41,054 nucleotides of DNA from positions 1 through 41,054 of the forward strand of contig NZ_BMVG01000055.1 of NCBI RefSeq assembly GCF_014650595.1. Reading direction: 5' to 3'. Positions 40,724-41,054 of the stretch are shown here, in pieces (the first letter of the stretch is position 1; the number at the start of each line of letters is the position of its first letter). Below the pieces are notes generated by a model. That model worked only from the letters and a program-made list of their open reading frames with translations. It was not told the origin of the DNA and did not search any database. The position numbers and the translations under genes were made by a program. Source of the stretch: Streptomyces alanosinicus. Its GTDB lineage: Bacteria > Actinomycetota > Actinomycetes > Streptomycetales > Streptomycetaceae.

Positions 40724-40757
40724 TACCGCAGGCGTGCCATTACCGCAGGCGGGCCAT
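40724..40757 (-). repeat. 17-bp tandem duplication covering the cvnD-type gene stop
   Basis: TACCGCAGGCG-T-GCCAT (40724-40740) is followed immediately by TACCGCAGGCG-G-GCCAT (40741-40757), 16 of 17 identical. On the minus strand it repeats the last five codons, encoding MARLR, up to the stop region. Confidence 0.95.
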
Positions 40758-41054
40758 CAGGGCGTGCTCGACCAGCGTGATCAGCGCCGACTTGGCGTCA
40801 GCCCGGTGGCGGGCGTCCGTCGTGATGATCGGGGTGTCCGGGCCGATCTGCAGGGCCTCGCGGACCTCGTCCGGGTTGTACGGCTGCTGGCCGTCGAAGC
40901 CGTTGAGGGCGATGACGAAGGGCAGGCCGGAGTTCTCGAAGTAGTCGACGGCCGGGAAGCAGTCGGCGAGGCGCCGGGTGTCCACCAGGACGATCGCGCC
41001 GATCGCGCCGCGTACCAGGTCGTCCCACATGAACCAGAAGCGGTCCTGGCCGGG
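40740..41054 (-). CDS. Ras-like GTPase of a conservon, CvnD type (C-terminal part)
   Basis: The gene runs in from the right edge; 104 codons and TAA (complement of 40740-40742) are present. PGQDRFWFMWDDLVRGAIGAIVLVDTRRL begins with the G3 switch II element (DTPGQ type), followed by CFPAVDYFENSGLPFVIALNGFDG, which carries the G4-like motif with N-G-F-D instead of NKxD. This is typical of CvnD proteins of Streptomyces conservons (CvnA sensor kinase, B roadblock, C DUF742, D GTPase). They form eukaryote-like signalling units at the membrane. The partners should lie beyond the right edge. The P-loop is outside the window. Confidence 0.85.
   Translation of the reverse strand, partial: PGQDRFWFMWDDLVRGAIGAIVLVDTRRLADCFPAVDYFENSGLPFVIALNGFDGQQPYNPDEVREALQIGPDTPIITTDARHRADAKSALITLVEHALMARLR

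Overview
The window is high-GC actinomycete chromosome, almost certainly Streptomyces. The signs are strong third-position G/C bias, many GTG starts, AccB next to a short AccE, a cvnD-type GTPase at the right edge, and a gene order that (from memory) follows the core stretch of S. coelicolor from ilvB to accE. No rRNA, tRNA, CRISPR array, prophage or intact insertion sequence was seen. All complete genes read through without frameshift.

Layout. 1-3.7 kb: end of ilvB, then ilvN, ilvC and serA (branched-chain amino acid and serine synthesis), closed by a strong bidirectional terminator. 3.7-9.2 kb: a DHA2-type drug exporter divergent from its TetR regulator, a class A FAD monooxygenase and a PucR-type regulator. 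9.2-12 kb: proline catabolism (proline dehydrogenase and P5C dehydrogenase), divergent from the PucR gene. 12-14.6 kb: an AAC(2')-like acetyltransferase, and a zinc-free MDR oxidoreductase divergent from a LysR regulator. 14.8-17.4 kb: a 43-residue conserved small protein, leuB and ilvE. 17.5-24.6 kb: an NCS1 permease divergent from a tight run of fused urease gamma/beta, an unusual urease alpha, an agmatine deiminase-like enzyme, a TetR regulator and a KgtP-like MHS transporter. 24.6-26.5 kb: cimA behind a leader with an intrinsic terminator. 26.5-38.6 kb: a GPP34 protein, two divergent secreted glycosidases (GH30 and GH3), a MITE-like element, a secreted/membrane protein with a Gly/Asp tail, MarR and FUSC, YceI, and a PL8 polysaccharide lyase. 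38.8-41 kb: accB and accE, convergent with the end of a cvnD-type GTPase gene.

The biosynthetic genes for branched-chain amino acids (ilvBNC, leuB, ilvE, cimA) form a discontinuous backbone of about 26 kb, with catabolic, transport and resistance modules between them. The most interesting locus is 17.5-24.6 kb. It encodes a complete urease-like gamma/beta/alpha set that keeps the metal ligands but differs in the flap and in a substrate loop. It has no Ni-insertion genes beside it and is linked to an enzyme that makes ureido or ammonia products from guanidino compounds, and to two transporters. My working hypothesis is a pathway for guanidino/ureido compounds rather than simple urea hydrolysis.

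Other unusual structure: a 192-bp element with long inverted ends inserted exactly at the stop codon of the GH3 gene; a 24-bp tandem repeat inside the PucR regulator; two copies of a 55-bp repeat between convergent genes; a series of hairpins before serA; and matching duplications of the 3' ends of two convergent genes beside one terminator.
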